Shown: positions 31,701 to 37,821, counted from the first letter of the stretch. The stretch: DNA of 64,000 nt from Pseudomonas sp. MWU16-30317 (GCF_020515695.1 NZ_JAIWJA010000004.1:124001-188000); one strand, 5' to 3'. Translations and numbers: made by a program. Notes: generated by a model not told the origin, from the letters alone.

Positions 31701-34700
31701 CTCGACCCAGGGCAGCAATGGCAGCGGCGGCCCCGTCGGCTCCGGTGGCAACTACACCGTGACCGTCAGTGCCAGCGACGGCCAGGGCGGGGTCGCCGAC
31801 CAGACCTTCACCCTGACGGCGGTCAACACCGTGCCGACTGCCAGCAACGCGACGATCACCTTGCCAACGGGCAGCAACGTCAGTGCCAGCCTGCTCAACT
31901 ACGCTCAGGACGCCGACGGTGACGTGCTGACCTTCGCGGCCACCACCGCACCGACCCACGGCACCTTGGTACTCGGTGCGAACGGCGCCTTCACCTACAC
32001 GCCTGACGCCGGCTACAACGGCACCGACACCCTGACCTACCAGGTGACCGACGCCGACGGCGGTACCACCAGCGCGACCCTGACCTTCAATATCGCCGCC
32101 AACTACCAGTCACCGGCCGCCACCGGCAGCATCACGCCGCTGAGCGCCAACGACCACACCACGGTCAACCTCAACGTCGCGGGCAACTTCACCGACAGCA
32201 ACAACATCCCGTTGACCTACACCGCCACCGGTCTGCCTGCCGGCGTCACCCTCGACCCGAACTCCGGGTTGATCAGCGGCCTGCTGGGCACCAGCGCCTC
32301 CACCCAGGGCATCGGCGGCAGCGGCACCTACACGGTGGTCATCACTGCCAGCGATGGCGTGGGCGGCACCGCGACCCAGAGCTTCACCCTCACGGCGGTC
32401 AACACCGTGCCGGTGGCCAACGGTGCCACGGTCAACACCAGCGAAGACAGCCCCGTCAGCGGTGATCTGCACGCCAACGCCAGCGACACCGATGGTGACG
32501 CCCTGAGTTTTACCGCTGTCACCCAGCCGGCCCACGGCACCTTGACGCTCGCCGCCAACGGCCAGTACACCTACACCCCGGCCGCCAACTTCAATGGCGC
32601 CGACAGCTTTACCTATCAGGTCACCGATGCCGATGGCGGCGCCAGCACCGCCACCCTCGTGATCAACGTGGCACCGGTGTACGACGCGCCTAGTGTCACC
32701 ACGCCGATCGCCACGGTCACCGCCAATGACCACAGCGCTGTCAATGTCAACGTCGCCGGCAACTTCATCAGCGTCGACAACCTGCCACTGACCTACAGCG
32801 CCACCGGTCTGCCCGCCGGCCTGACGCTGGACCCGACCACCGGCCTGCTCAGCGGCACCTTGAACAGCAGCGCCTCGACCCAGGGCAGCAATGGCAGCGG
32901 CGGCCCTGGCGGCAACTACAGCGTGACCGTCAGTGCCAACGACGGTACCTCGAGCGTCAGCCAGACCTTCACCCTGACCGCCGTCAACACCCTGCCGAGC
33001 GCGAGCAACGTCAGCGTCACCGTACAACAAGGCACCGCGTTGAACGGCACCTTGGCAAACTACGCCAGCGATGCCGACGGCGATGCGCTGACCTTCAGTG
33101 CCGCCAGCCAACCCGGCAACGGCCTGGTCACGGTAGGCGCCAATGGCAGCTACACCTACACCCCGGCCAGCGGTTTCGTCGGCCAGGACAGCTTCACTTA
33201 TCAGGTGCGCGATGCCGACGGTGGCGTGACCGTGGCGACCATCACCTTCAACGTATCGACCCAACCGGATCAGGCTCCGATCGTCACCACCCCGGTGCCG
33301 GCCCAGACGGCCACCGATGGCGGCGCCTTCAATCTCAATGTCGCGGGCTCGTTCAGCGATCCGGATGGCGACACGCTCACTTACAGCGTCAGCGGCCTGC
33401 CCGCAGGCCTGACCTTGAACCCGCAGACCGGCGAAATCACCGGCACCCTGTCCAACAACGCGTCCAGCCAAGGCAGCAATGGCAGCGGCGGCGCGGGGGG
33501 CCTCTACACCCTCACTCTCACGGCCAGCGATGGTACCGACTCGGTCAGCCAGCAGATCCAGTTGGTGGTCAACAACCCAGCGCCGGTGACCACCGGTGCC
33601 GCCTACACCCTGCCCGAGGACAGCTCGATCAGCGGCGTGCTGGTGGCCACCGATCCGGATGGCGACGCCATCAGCTTCGGCATCGCTCAGGGCCCAAGCC
33701 ACGGCAGCCTGACGCTCAACGCCAACGGCAGCTTCACCTACGTGCCCAACCCCGACTTCAATGGCGCCGACAGCTTCACCTACCAGGTCCGCGACAGTGA
33801 CGGCGGCACCACCAACGCGGTGGTGACCTTTACCGTGACGCCGGTCAACGATGCACCTGTCGCCACCCCCGGCACGGTCACGGTAGTGACGGGTGCGCCG
33901 AGCGTGATCGATGTGGTGGGCAATGTCAGCGATGCCGATGGCGATCCACTGAGCGTCACTGGCGCCGGTGCCGATCACGGCACCGTGGTGGTCAACCCCA
34001 ACGGCACCGTCACTTACACGCCAACTTCTGGCTACACCGGCAGCGACACCCTGACCTACACCGTCAGCGATGGTGCCGGCGGCTCGGTCACCTCGACCAT
34101 CGCCGTGACAGTCAGCACCAATGCCGGTACCGGCAATGGCAGTGGAACGGGAACCGGCACGGGGACTGGTACAGGCACAGGTAATGGAACAGGCACAGGT
34201 AATGGAACAGGCACAGGCACCGGTAATGGAACGGGCACTGGCGACGGGACCGGGACAGGTACCGTTACCACGACACCGGACGGCTTCGTCGGCGTCACCA
34301 GCACCCAGCGCATCACTGATGGTCTGGTCGGCATTCCGCCCAGCTACAACTCACCGCAGTCGAGTACCTACACCCGGATCACGCATTACGATCCGGTGCT
34401 GCTCGACGCGGTCAACGGCGTCAAGCGCCTGGACGGCCTGACCCAGCTCAGCGAAGACCGCCCCATGCAGGAAGTCGCCACCGGCATGGCGCCGCTGGCC
34501 ACCACCACCGAGATCAGCAACAACGCGGCGCCGGTAGCCCAGGCCACTGGCGACCTGCAAGAGCAGAATCGCCAGCAACTGGATGTCGACGCGCTGCGTC
34601 CAGGCGCCCCCGGGACCACTCAGGAAGCGCCCACTCAGGCGCCACCTGCCGCTACTGAACCGGCCACCGCGCCTGGCGCGGCAACCCCCGAGGCAGCACC

Positions 34701-34845
34701 GCAACAGGCCCCCGGCACCGGCGACGGCAATCCACAGGCCAGCAATGTGACGCCGCTGCCGTTGACCCTCAACGAGCAACTGCAAGCCGCCAGCCAGGCC
34801 CGCCTGGCCGAACGCGATGCGCTGGCACGGCTGTTGGCGAGCTGA
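16705..34845 (+). CDS. Giant repetitive surface protein with DUF4347 domain (about 6,046 aa)
   Basis: Probable secreted adhesin. The chosen ATG (16705) has a distant GGAGG; the frame is open 27 codons upstream. No Sec signal is visible. Residues 15-24 read LETRMMFDGA, a motif I associate with giant proteins of this kind. An Ala/His/Asp-rich linker leads to a DUF4347 domain (about 130-285) with His185 (THATEG) and Cys229 (YGCDFAAG). Cys229 is the only cysteine I could find. Next come two copies of a ~620-residue multi-domain block and part of a third, then about 20 tandem units of a putative-Ig module (TATGLPAGL type) plus a cadherin-like module (GTDSFTY type), period ~194 residues. A Gly/Thr/Asn linker precedes a Pro/Ala/Gln-rich tail. 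RTX nonapeptides and a LapA-like retention module are absent. Four export-type genes follow. Confidence 0.88.
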   Translation: MNKRHSHSSSIRIALETRMMFDGAAVVTADAAAHAPAAAVAAAAAAPAVDAHATAPADAHTTAPSDATHTDPTLAATGSQSAVHSSDAPAAADTSHATADADQHHASATDALHDALTATAPVDLAPARQEIFFVDSSLPDLNTLVANLPAHADIVYLDSHSDGLTQIAAALQGRENVDAIHIITHATEGAVIIGDSIVDTATIEGQYHALLAEIGSHMSKTGDVLIYGCDFAAGSDGAATVVALASALNADVAASSNTTGVDGDWVLEDHVGNIETTAIQATDWHHDLLLATNDTATVYYGTGNVINILANDTLGGLLQGVTITTAPSHGTVVINADNTVTYTPTAGASTADSFGYKLTLLGGLVTSTATVSLTLDHPPTVTAPSVVNGTEDTSIVLSGAGKLITIADTDNSTTTVTLSVPTGTLALSTATGLTFTQGSASGTSTVTFSGTVAAVNTALNGLVYTPVADANSTAAAPINLSVTAVDSLGGTATSTVGLVLAPVADVVADTVTTKQSTPASFNVLSNDTFSNAGRVVSSFTNPAHGVVTIDAQGNAVYTPTAGYAGTDTFTYTVTSGGSSETGTVTVTTLLNYAPTITVPAATQTFNEDTSRVFSSTNSNAITVADANNDILTVTLASTHGTLTLSQTTGLTFTTGDGTADSSMVVRGTAAAINAALNGLQFIPVADYNGTANISVQASDGIAAVQSASVALSLTPVADGVTDNVSTSILTGVTFTPLTNDTFAAGASITSISSPSHGVALLVGNSVTYTPAIGYSGTDTFSYTVTSGGVTETIPITVTVGDTAPTAPATLGTLATVDKGVVLVLAGAGFHDADLLDVLHYTATGLPAGLTIDPLLGTISGVVDGHASVNGVNGTGTYNVVVTATDLAGQSASSTGTITVTNPAPVPLLGLQVGGTENALLGIGVSALAIVDPDGDAFSITSATAAHGTVTINNDGSLSYQPNANYYGLDSITYTVKDVDGGQATGYVAVVLAAIPHIPVLSLPSIPLLLEDTPLIFANLLGLQLSVGNIDGDAVAINLDLPVGVGALSIANLTNHTAVSLTQTSDTLGTHLRITGLSADVNAALNDLVYTPAADYNGPLNITIGLGKLLGGIISVNATLPISIAPVADIVDDNVTATLDTPASFNVLANDTFENPGRVVDSYTTPLHGTVTIDAQGNAIYTPTTGYTGSDSFTYTVKSNGTYETATVHINAILPNYAPTISAPASLTFNEDISQVFSSANGNAVTVADQNNDILTVTLSTNHGALTLHQTTGLTFTSGDGNADGSMTFSGSSAAINAALNGMSFVPTADYNGSATISVQASDGIAAVQSSSIALTINPVADGVADTITTGPLAPVTFFPLANDTFSGTPVITGISQGAHGLVVLGLNGAVTYTPALGYLGADTFTYTVTSGGVTEAVAVNVSVGDHAPTSNGNLGTVPLLDSQLTVALSTAQAFTDVDPLDVLHYTATNLPAGLTINSLTGLISGQVDGHASVNGLNGTGTYNVVVTATDLAGASATSNLVIQVTNPAPIPLIGLQVTGNEDTPIDITAAALGVVDPDGDTITVTGATALHGTVTINNDGSLRYTPTANYNGIDTITYQVKDADGATATGYVAVVVVPVVDLPTIQVPSIPLLAEDTPLIFANIVGQHLTVGNVDGDILDLRISVPLGQLSLTNTTGISLSEGSSTGSSVLHFSGTTAAINAALNSLVYTPGADYNGPLNITLALGHLTGGILNVNVDLPITITPVADIVPDYATTTTNNPVTFNVLANDTFENAGRVVESHTNPTNGTVTIDAQGNTTYTPATGFTGTDTFTYTVLSNSTHETATVTITVNAAADIAPVGTTIANQTGTDGQPVSISVSSHFSDADNDPLTYTATGLPAGVTIDANSGLISGTLGGHASTAVTSGAYAIVVTASDGRGGLVSESFVLTVSNPAPIGNPDTFNGTEGTAITGNVKTNDTDPDGDTLQISTTPVQGPANGTLVLNSDGSFVYTPNARFHGTDTFQYQVVDADGGTATATVTLNIAAVNEAPVTTGAIGNQTANDSATVTLNVAGQFSDPDGDALTYTATGLPAGLGISANGLITGTLGSSASQGGNQGAYTVVVTATDGSGASVNQTFTFNVINPVPTTADSTNTTPEDTAVTGTLAANDVDHDTLTFSATTQPAHGTLALDSATGVYTYTPAANFNGTDSFTYKVVDADGGVATATVTLTVTPVNDAPTAVGSIGAQTGIDAAPFSLSVANRFSDVDGDTLSYSASGLPTGLSIDANGLISGNLASSASQGGNHGLYSVAITADDGHGGTVVQSFTLNVSNPVPVTANSAVTTAEDTAVSATLVATDDDTVTFAPATGPSHGSLVLNATTGVYTYTPAANFNGTDSFTYTVTDADGASTTATVTLTVTPVNDAPSTTPGSIGTQTGVDSTAFNLDIANKFSDVDGDTLSFSATGLPSGLSVDPATGLITGTLGSSASTGGLNGTGAYSITVTANDGHGATAAQTFTLNVSNPAPTAANSTLVINEDNVATGNLLTDANASDPDGDALHIDTTPVTGPAHGVLTLNANGTYIYTPAANYNGSDSFSYRVVDADGGSVTATVAITINPVNDAPVTNGTISAQAANDGSAFSLNVANNFTDVDSTLTYTATGLPPGLNLDPATGLISGTLGTSASQAGSNGTGGAGNLYNVVITASDGSASASLAFTFTVSNPAPVANNSTLTINEDSVATGNVLVNASDPDGDALHVDTTPVTAPQHGVLSLNANGTYTYTPAANFNGTDSFSYRVIDADGASTTATLTFNITPVYDAPVASGTIQAVTANDHTSVNVNAAAAFTDADNTALSYSATGLPIGLSIDANTGLITGTLNSSASTEGPGGHGVYTVQVSASDGLGGIATQTFTLTAVNTVPTASNATITLAEDTSASGTLLSNASDADQDALTFAATSQPTHGTLVLNANGSYTYTPAANYNGSDSFNYRVTDADGASTTATLTFSVTPVYDAPTVGAPVANVTANDHTSVNLNLAGNFNNPDNATLTYSATGLPNGLSINAGTGVITGTLDSSASTEGSNGAGGPGGNYTVNVSVSDGLGGTATQTFIFTAVNTLPVASNATVTLAEDTPATGTLLSNASDADQDALTFVATSQPVHGTLALNANGTYTYTPAANFNGSDSFNYQVTDADGATSTATLTFNVTPVYDAPTAGTPVATQTAFDHSSVSLNVAGNFNNPDNATLTYSATGLPNGLSINASTGLITGTLDSSASTEGSNGAGGAGGNYTVNVSVADGLGGTATQTFTFTAVNTLPVAGNATVTLAEDTSAPINLNTTATDADGDALTFAITTGPAHGTLTVAANGQYTYTPAANFNGADSFTYSVTDADGAVSSAVITLNVTPVYDAPVAGAPIGTQSANDSSTVSLNVAGNFSDADNHALTYSATGLPNGLNIDPNTGLITGTLNSSASTQGSNGAGGPGGNYTVVVTATDGTTPVTQTFTFTAVNTLPVASNATVTLAEDTSAPINLNTSATDADGDALTFAITTGPSHGTLTLAANGQYTYTPAANYNGADSFSYSVTDADGAVSTAVISLNVTPVYDAPASNGNLPALTANDSSTVNLNVTGSFTDADNRALTYTATGLPAGLSIDANTGLLSGTLNSSASTQGSNGAGGPGGLYSVVITASDGLGSSATQSFTLTAVNTLPVAGGTSLTLAEDTPTPINLNALASDADHDALTFSITQGPANGTLQLNSNGNYTYVPNANFNGSDSFTYQVTDADGATSTATIALTITPVYDAPTTIGQIPTQQANDASAVNLAVANNFTDADGAHLTYSATGLPAGVTIDANSGLITGILNSSASTQGSNGSGGPGGNYNVVVTATDGTTAVTQSFTLTAVNTVPTAANATISLTEDGSTSGSLANYASDADHDALTYAITTQPTHGTLTLGANGTFIYTPTAGFVGSDSLTYSVSDPDGGATTAVLNFNVLADTGGPVAAGTINTQVANDHTPLNFNVAGNFSDSTPGATLSYSATGLPAGIAIDPATGLIFGTLNSSASVQGSDGNGGPGGNYTVVITASDGVGGTATQTFTITAVNTIPVANSATLNLNEDGVATGDLHTYASDADGDALTFSVAQAPAHGTLLLNANGTYSYTPNANFNGTDSFIYQVSDPDGGNSRSTLVTIVAPVYDGPVAVGTLPTLTANDHTSVTLNAANAFSDADGTPLTYNVTGLPNGLTFNTSTGLITGTLDSSASTQGSNGAGGAGGLYTVVVTASDGLGGTATQTFTLTAVNTLPVASNATVTIAEDTVATGDLHNSASDADLDALTFAVTTQPSHGSLVFNAAAGTYTYTPNANFNGADSFSYSVTDADGAVSNAVISFNVTPVYDAPVPTASINTVTANDHSSVSLNVTGNFSSPDNLPLTYSATGLPNGLTLDPNTGLLSGTLDSRASTEGLNGGGSYTIRVTANDGTTSVFQDFTLTAVNTVPVASSATVTLAEDSSHSGDLHTTASDADQDTLSFAVTTPPAHGTLTLDSATGVYTYTPTANFNGADSFSYRVSDLDGGNSTTATITFNVTPVYDAPTANGTIAAQSANDGAAVNVNVAGNFSDVDNTALTYSASGLPTGVSIDPATGLITGTLGSSASQGSSNGGAAGQYNIVVSATDGTSIVTQAFTLTAVNTVPTAASATVNLAEDSVTNGNLNTLAGDIDGDALTFSASTQPLHGVLALNANGTYSYTPVANFNGTDSFNYTVTDADGASRSATLTFNVTPVYDAPTATAPINNLTANDHTSVNLNVTGNFTSVDNLPLTYTATGLPNGITLDPGTGLLSGTLDSSASHQGPNAAGVYTIRVTASDGTSSAFQDFTLTAVNTQPVASNATLTLNEDSSTPVDLRTYASDADADALTFTATTQPAHGTLTQLANGQYTYTPAANFNGTDSFTYTVTDADGAVTSATLTFNVAPQYDAPSAAAPIATVTANDHSSVNVNVAGNFNNVDNATLTYTATGLPAGLSIDPSTGLISGTLNSSASTQGSNGSGGPVGSGGNYTVTVSASDGQGGVADQTFTLTAVNTVPTASNATITLPTGSNVSASLLNYAQDADGDVLTFAATTAPTHGTLVLGANGAFTYTPDAGYNGTDTLTYQVTDADGGTTSATLTFNIAANYQSPAATGSITPLSANDHTTVNLNVAGNFTDSNNIPLTYTATGLPAGVTLDPNSGLISGLLGTSASTQGIGGSGTYTVVITASDGVGGTATQSFTLTAVNTVPVANGATVNTSEDSPVSGDLHANASDTDGDALSFTAVTQPAHGTLTLAANGQYTYTPAANFNGADSFTYQVTDADGGASTATLVINVAPVYDAPSVTTPIATVTANDHSAVNVNVAGNFISVDNLPLTYSATGLPAGLTLDPTTGLLSGTLNSSASTQGSNGSGGPGGNYSVTVSANDGTSSVSQTFTLTAVNTLPSASNVSVTVQQGTALNGTLANYASDADGDALTFSAASQPGNGLVTVGANGSYTYTPASGFVGQDSFTYQVRDADGGVTVATITFNVSTQPDQAPIVTTPVPAQTATDGGAFNLNVAGSFSDPDGDTLTYSVSGLPAGLTLNPQTGEITGTLSNNASSQGSNGSGGAGGLYTLTLTASDGTDSVSQQIQLVVNNPAPVTTGAAYTLPEDSSISGVLVATDPDGDAISFGIAQGPSHGSLTLNANGSFTYVPNPDFNGADSFTYQVRDSDGGTTNAVVTFTVTPVNDAPVATPGTVTVVTGAPSVIDVVGNVSDADGDPLSVTGAGADHGTVVVNPNGTVTYTPTSGYTGSDTLTYTVSDGAGGSVTSTIAVTVSTNAGTGNGSGTGTGTGTGTGTGNGTGTGNGTGTGTGNGTGTGDGTGTGTVTTTPDGFVGVTSTQRITDGLVGIPPSYNSPQSSTYTRITHYDPVLLDAVNGVKRLDGLTQLSEDRPMQEVATGMAPLATTTEISNNAAPVAQATGDLQEQNRQQLDVDALRPGAPGTTQEAPTQAPPAATEPATAPGAATPEAAPQQAPGTGDGNPQASNVTPLPLTLNEQLQAASQARLAERDALARLLAS
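18214..21945 (+). repeat. Long-range super-repeat in giant gene (about 1.87 kb, two copies)
   Basis: A block beginning near 18214 (ADVVADTVTTKQSTPASFNV) recurs near 20086 (ADIVDDNVTATLDTPASFNV) and starts a third time near 21946 (ADIVPDYATTTTNNPVTFNV). Inside each are the same modules in the same order, including NYAPTI..., AAINAALNG..., VADG... and VNG.NGTGTYNVVVTATDLAG. The period is about 1,860-1,872 bp, so an entire multi-domain block was duplicated. Confidence 0.8.
22215..33870 (+). repeat. Tandem array of ~580-bp repeats inside giant gene
   Basis: About 20 tandem units, each encoding a putative-Ig module followed by a cadherin-like module. The landmark TATGLPAG or its variants recurs near 22320, 22890, 23455, 24010, 24600, 25190 and so on to 33380, a mean step of about 582 bp. 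Units between about 25100 and 33000 are the most alike at DNA level (recurring GCCAACGACCACACC and GGCAGCAATGGC blocks). Expect copy-number variation and assembly errors here. Confidence 0.85.
34126..34263 (+). repeat. Low-complexity Gly/Thr/Asn repeat near C-terminus
   Basis: Short repeats of GGNACNGG type encode an alternating Gly-Thr-Gly-Asn stretch of about 45 residues. It separates the last cadherin-like module from the C-terminal tail. It is likely a flexible linker and prone to slippage; copy changes in multiples of 6 bp keep frame. Confidence 0.8.
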
Positions 34846-35259
34846 GGTCGGTGACGCGCGGCTACACAGATACGAACAGCGTCATAAGCGGCGTGGCGCA
34901 CATATATTCGCGCCATTGCATTGCTTAATCGCCGGAGACTGCTTCACTGAGGAAAGAAGTTCCTGATTCGCCCCGGATACCGCAACTGTTCCGGGGGCAA
35001 GGTTTCACCTGTACCACCCCAACGCGTCATCATTCGTCGGCCAGGCCCTCCCTGCCGACAGGACGCCGGTCCAGCCGACACAGACAGGAGTCGATCGTGA
35101 GTCATACCACCGCAATCCATACGTTGACCTTTCGGACAGAATGCCTGCAGCGATGCCTGCCGGTGCCGATGGCAGGGTAATGAAAATAAGGGTCGCATCC
35201 CGGCGCTCGTGCTACGCCAGGGTCGCAAGCCACACCACGGTCATTGACGCAGAGAACTT
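34846..35259 (+). other. Intergenic region between giant gene and export genes, 414 bp
   Basis: Contains a hairpin with arms GCCCCGGA (34970-34977) and TCCGGGGGC (34990-34998) that may terminate or attenuate transcription. It also holds a short frame at 35097-35180 described separately. No obvious consensus promoter was found. The gap means the export genes may have their own promoter or be partly uncoupled from the giant gene. Confidence 0.45.
35097..35180 (+). CDS. Possible small ORF with strong ribosome binding site
   Basis: GTG start preceded by AGGAG at 6-base spacing, encoding 27 residues (MSHTTAIHTLTFRTECLQRC, then seven more) before TAA. It lies just ahead of the export genes. No homologue recognised. 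It might be a leader peptide, a remnant or chance; the good ribosome binding site is the only support. Confidence 0.25.
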   Translation: MSHTTAIHTLTFRTECLQRCLPVPMAG

Positions 35260-36843
35260 ATGGACAAGCCAATTCCCATTGCGCTGGGATCAGCAGTACG
35301 CCAATGCCTGTTGGTGATGGTGGGCTGCCTGTATCTGTCGGCCTGCACCATCGTTCCACAACCCATCGACGTCGATCAGCAGGCCCTCGATCAGAAAGCC
35401 AAGATCGATGCCACGATCGCCGCCGAAGAGCCGGTCACCCACCCGTTAAGTCTCTATGAGGCCATGGCCCGCGCGCTCAAGTACAACCTCGATCAAAAAA
35501 TCGAAGTGCTTGACGAAGCCCTGCGCCAGAAGCAACTGGAGCTCAACCGCACCGGCATGCTGCCTGAATTGTCCCTGGGTGGCGGCATCGCCAATCGCAG
35601 CAACGAGGCCGGTTCCAGCAGCCGCTCGTTGCTGTCCGGCAACCAGTCATTGGAGCCCTCGACCTCCAGCGAGCGCACCACCGAAAACGCCAACCTTACC
35701 GCCAGCTGGGACATCCTCGATTTCGGCCTGTCGTACGTGCGCGGCCTGCAGGACGCCGACGAACAGCTGATTTCCGCAGAGCGCCGGCGCAAGGTAGTCA
35801 ACCGTATCCAGGAGGACGTGCGCACCGCCTACTGGCGCGCGGTGAGTGCCGACCGCACCTACAAGAAGCTGGTCGACCTCGAAGCCCTCGCGCAAAAGGC
35901 CCTGCTGCAAACCCAGCAACTCGAATCCCGGCGCCTGGTGCCACCGCTCACTGTGCTCGACTACCAGCGCAACCTGCTGCAGGTGCAAGGCGACGTGCAA
36001 AAACTGCAACGCGAACTCTCGCTGGCCAAGAACCAGCTGGCGGCGCTGATCAACCTCAAGCCCGATACGCGCTTCACGCTGGAACTGCCTGACCGCACCG
36101 ACGTAGTGCCCGAGCTGCCCGGCTCGGCCGATGAAATGGTCATGGTCGGCCTGCGCTTTCGCTCCGAACTGCGCGAAGGCAGCTACCGCGCGCGCATCAA
36201 CAAGAACGAAATGAACGCCGCGCTGATCCGTGCCCTGCCCAGCCTCAAGGGCGTGATTGGCCTCAACTACGACTCCAACAGCTACCTGTACAACCAGAGC
36301 TGGGCCAACGCCGGCGCGCAGATGACCTGGAACCTGATGAACGTGTTCCGCTATCCGGCGCAAAAACGCGCACTGGTGGCCGAAGGCGCAGTGATCGATC
36401 AACGCCAGCTCGCACTGACGCTCGCGGTGATGACCCAGATCCACGTCTCGCGGGTGCGCTTCATTCGTTTCTCGCAAGAACTGGGCACCATCCGCAGCTC
36501 CGAAGAAGTCCAGGAGCGCATCCTCGCGCTGTCCCGCGGTGGCTTCCAGGCGCACACCGTCAGCCAGCAGGACCTGGTGCGCGAAGAGATGAACTCGGTA
36601 CTCGCCGAGATCAAATACGACGCCGCCTACGCCGACGTGCAGAACGCCTACGCCAACCTCTATGCGTCGATGGGCCTGGACAACTTCGACATCGACATCC
36701 AGCCCGATACGCCCATCGCCGAGATCGCCGGCAAGTTGCAGCAACACTGGACCGAACGCGCCAGCAGCCTGCCGCCGATGCCGGAGCCTCCGGCCGCTGA
36801 TGACACGTCCAATACCGCGACGCAAGGGAGCACGCCACAATGA
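35260..36843 (+). CDS. TolC-family outer-membrane efflux lipoprotein
   Basis: 527 residues. The signal peptide ends in a lipobox LSAC with Cys29 as lipid anchor. The body has the long helical pattern of outer-membrane factors: VRTAYWRAVSADRTYKKLVD and a second related half with RYPAQKRALVAEGAVID. It would form the trimeric outer-membrane duct. First gene of the export cluster after the giant protein. Its last 4 bases overlap the start of the HlyD gene (ATGA), so translation is coupled. Not a typical RND partner by context, since no pump gene is present. Confidence 0.85.
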   Translation: MDKPIPIALGSAVRQCLLVMVGCLYLSACTIVPQPIDVDQQALDQKAKIDATIAAEEPVTHPLSLYEAMARALKYNLDQKIEVLDEALRQKQLELNRTGMLPELSLGGGIANRSNEAGSSSRSLLSGNQSLEPSTSSERTTENANLTASWDILDFGLSYVRGLQDADEQLISAERRRKVVNRIQEDVRTAYWRAVSADRTYKKLVDLEALAQKALLQTQQLESRRLVPPLTVLDYQRNLLQVQGDVQKLQRELSLAKNQLAALINLKPDTRFTLELPDRTDVVPELPGSADEMVMVGLRFRSELREGSYRARINKNEMNAALIRALPSLKGVIGLNYDSNSYLYNQSWANAGAQMTWNLMNVFRYPAQKRALVAEGAVIDQRQLALTLAVMTQIHVSRVRFIRFSQELGTIRSSEEVQERILALSRGGFQAHTVSQQDLVREEMNSVLAEIKYDAAYADVQNAYANLYASMGLDNFDIDIQPDTPIAEIAGKLQQHWTERASSLPPMPEPPAADDTSNTATQGSTPQ

Positions 36844-37814
36844 GCCGCAAGTCACTAGGCTTGATCATGCTGTCCGGGACGGGCTTGCTGATCGCCGCGA
36901 TGTATCACGCCAACCCTTTCACCCCCGCAGCCACCGCAGCTGCGCCGCCCCTTATGCTGATTGGCAGCGCCCAGGCCGCCGAAGGCCCGGCCGTGGCCAA
37001 ACCGTTGGTGGCATTGCCCCCGGCAGCACCGGGTACACCCGCCACCGCCTCGCCGCTGGTCTCGCCCCTGCCCGCCGCCATGAACGGCCCCGGCCCCGCT
37101 GACCTGCAAAAGCCCCCTTCCGACCCCAACTCCCAGGCCGACGCCAACGGCGGCAAGGCCCGCGGCGTGGTGCGCGCCGTCAATGAGGCGACCCTGTCAT
37201 CGTCGATGGTGGCGCAGATCACCCAGATGAATTTCAGCGAAGGCACCGCCTTCAAGAAGGGTGACCTGCTGGTGGCGTTCAACTGTGATCGGGCCCAGGC
37301 CGACTTGCGCGCGGCCCAGGCCGGGTTGCAGGTGGAACAGAAAACCGTCGAGACCAACCAGGAGCTCGAACACTTCAATTCGGTGGGCAAGTTCGACGTG
37401 CTGATCTCGCAATCCAAGCGCAACAAGGCCAAGGCCGAAGTCGAAGCGCTGCAGGCGCAGATCAAGGAATGCAAGGTCTACGCGCCCTTCGATGGCCGGG
37501 TGATCGAGCGCATGAAGCATGTCCACGAATCGGTGGCGGTGAGCGAGGCCATGCTCAAGATCGTCGACACCAGCAAGCTGGAGCTGGACCTGATCGTGCC
37601 GTCCAAATGGCTGCAGTGGCTCAAGCCCGGCTCGCCCTTCACCTTCGCCGTCGACGAGACGGGCAAGAGCAGCGGTGCGGTGGTCGATCGCCTGTTGCCC
37701 GAGGTCGATCCGGTCAGCAAGACCCTGAAGATCATTGGCCGCTTCAACTCCAGCGACAACGGTCAGACCATCCCCGGCATGAGCGGCACCGCCACCTTCA
37801 AGGCGGGGGGCTAA
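36840..37814 (+). CDS. HlyD-type periplasmic adaptor
   Basis: 324 residues. An N-terminal hydrophobic segment is followed by a Pro/Ala-rich linker to about residue 105. Then comes the adaptor: a lipoyl half-motif (NFSEGTAFKKGDLLVAFNCD), a helical hairpin (AQADLRAAQAGLQVEQKTVE), the second lipoyl half (VYAPFDGRVIERMKHVHESV) and a beta-barrel. It should bridge an inner-membrane component to the TolC-like protein. Start overlaps the TolC-family stop by 4 bp. The next gene follows after 7 bp. Confidence 0.85.
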   Translation: MSRKSLGLIMLSGTGLLIAAMYHANPFTPAATAAAPPLMLIGSAQAAEGPAVAKPLVALPPAAPGTPATASPLVSPLPAAMNGPGPADLQKPPSDPNSQADANGGKARGVVRAVNEATLSSSMVAQITQMNFSEGTAFKKGDLLVAFNCDRAQADLRAAQAGLQVEQKTVETNQELEHFNSVGKFDVLISQSKRNKAKAEVEALQAQIKECKVYAPFDGRVIERMKHVHESVAVSEAMLKIVDTSKLELDLIVPSKWLQWLKPGSPFTFAVDETGKSSGAVVDRLLPEVDPVSKTLKIIGRFNSSDNGQTIPGMSGTATFKAGG

Positions 37815-37821
37815 CCGCGCC

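Noticed and set aside
21568..31959. Very long open frames on the minus strand across the giant gene (about 930-1,420 codons)
   Set aside because: They repeat in step with the plus-strand modules and are rich in Gly, Val, Ala and Asp as expected from the complement of repetitive GC-rich codons. They lack ribosome binding sites or recognisable domains. They are mirror images of the real gene.
22215..33870. Regular ~580-bp tandem repeats considered as a CRISPR or other non-coding array
   Set aside because: The period is far too long for CRISPR, units are coding throughout in one frame, and no cas genes are present.
34126..34263. Phase-variable repeat tract causing frameshifts
   Set aside because: The units are built from multiples of three bases (mostly six), so slippage would change length rather than frame.
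16705..34845. LapA-type or RTX adhesin
   Set aside because: No N-terminal retention module with LapG site and no GGxGxDxxx nonapeptides were found, and no ABC exporter or LapD/LapG genes are nearby.
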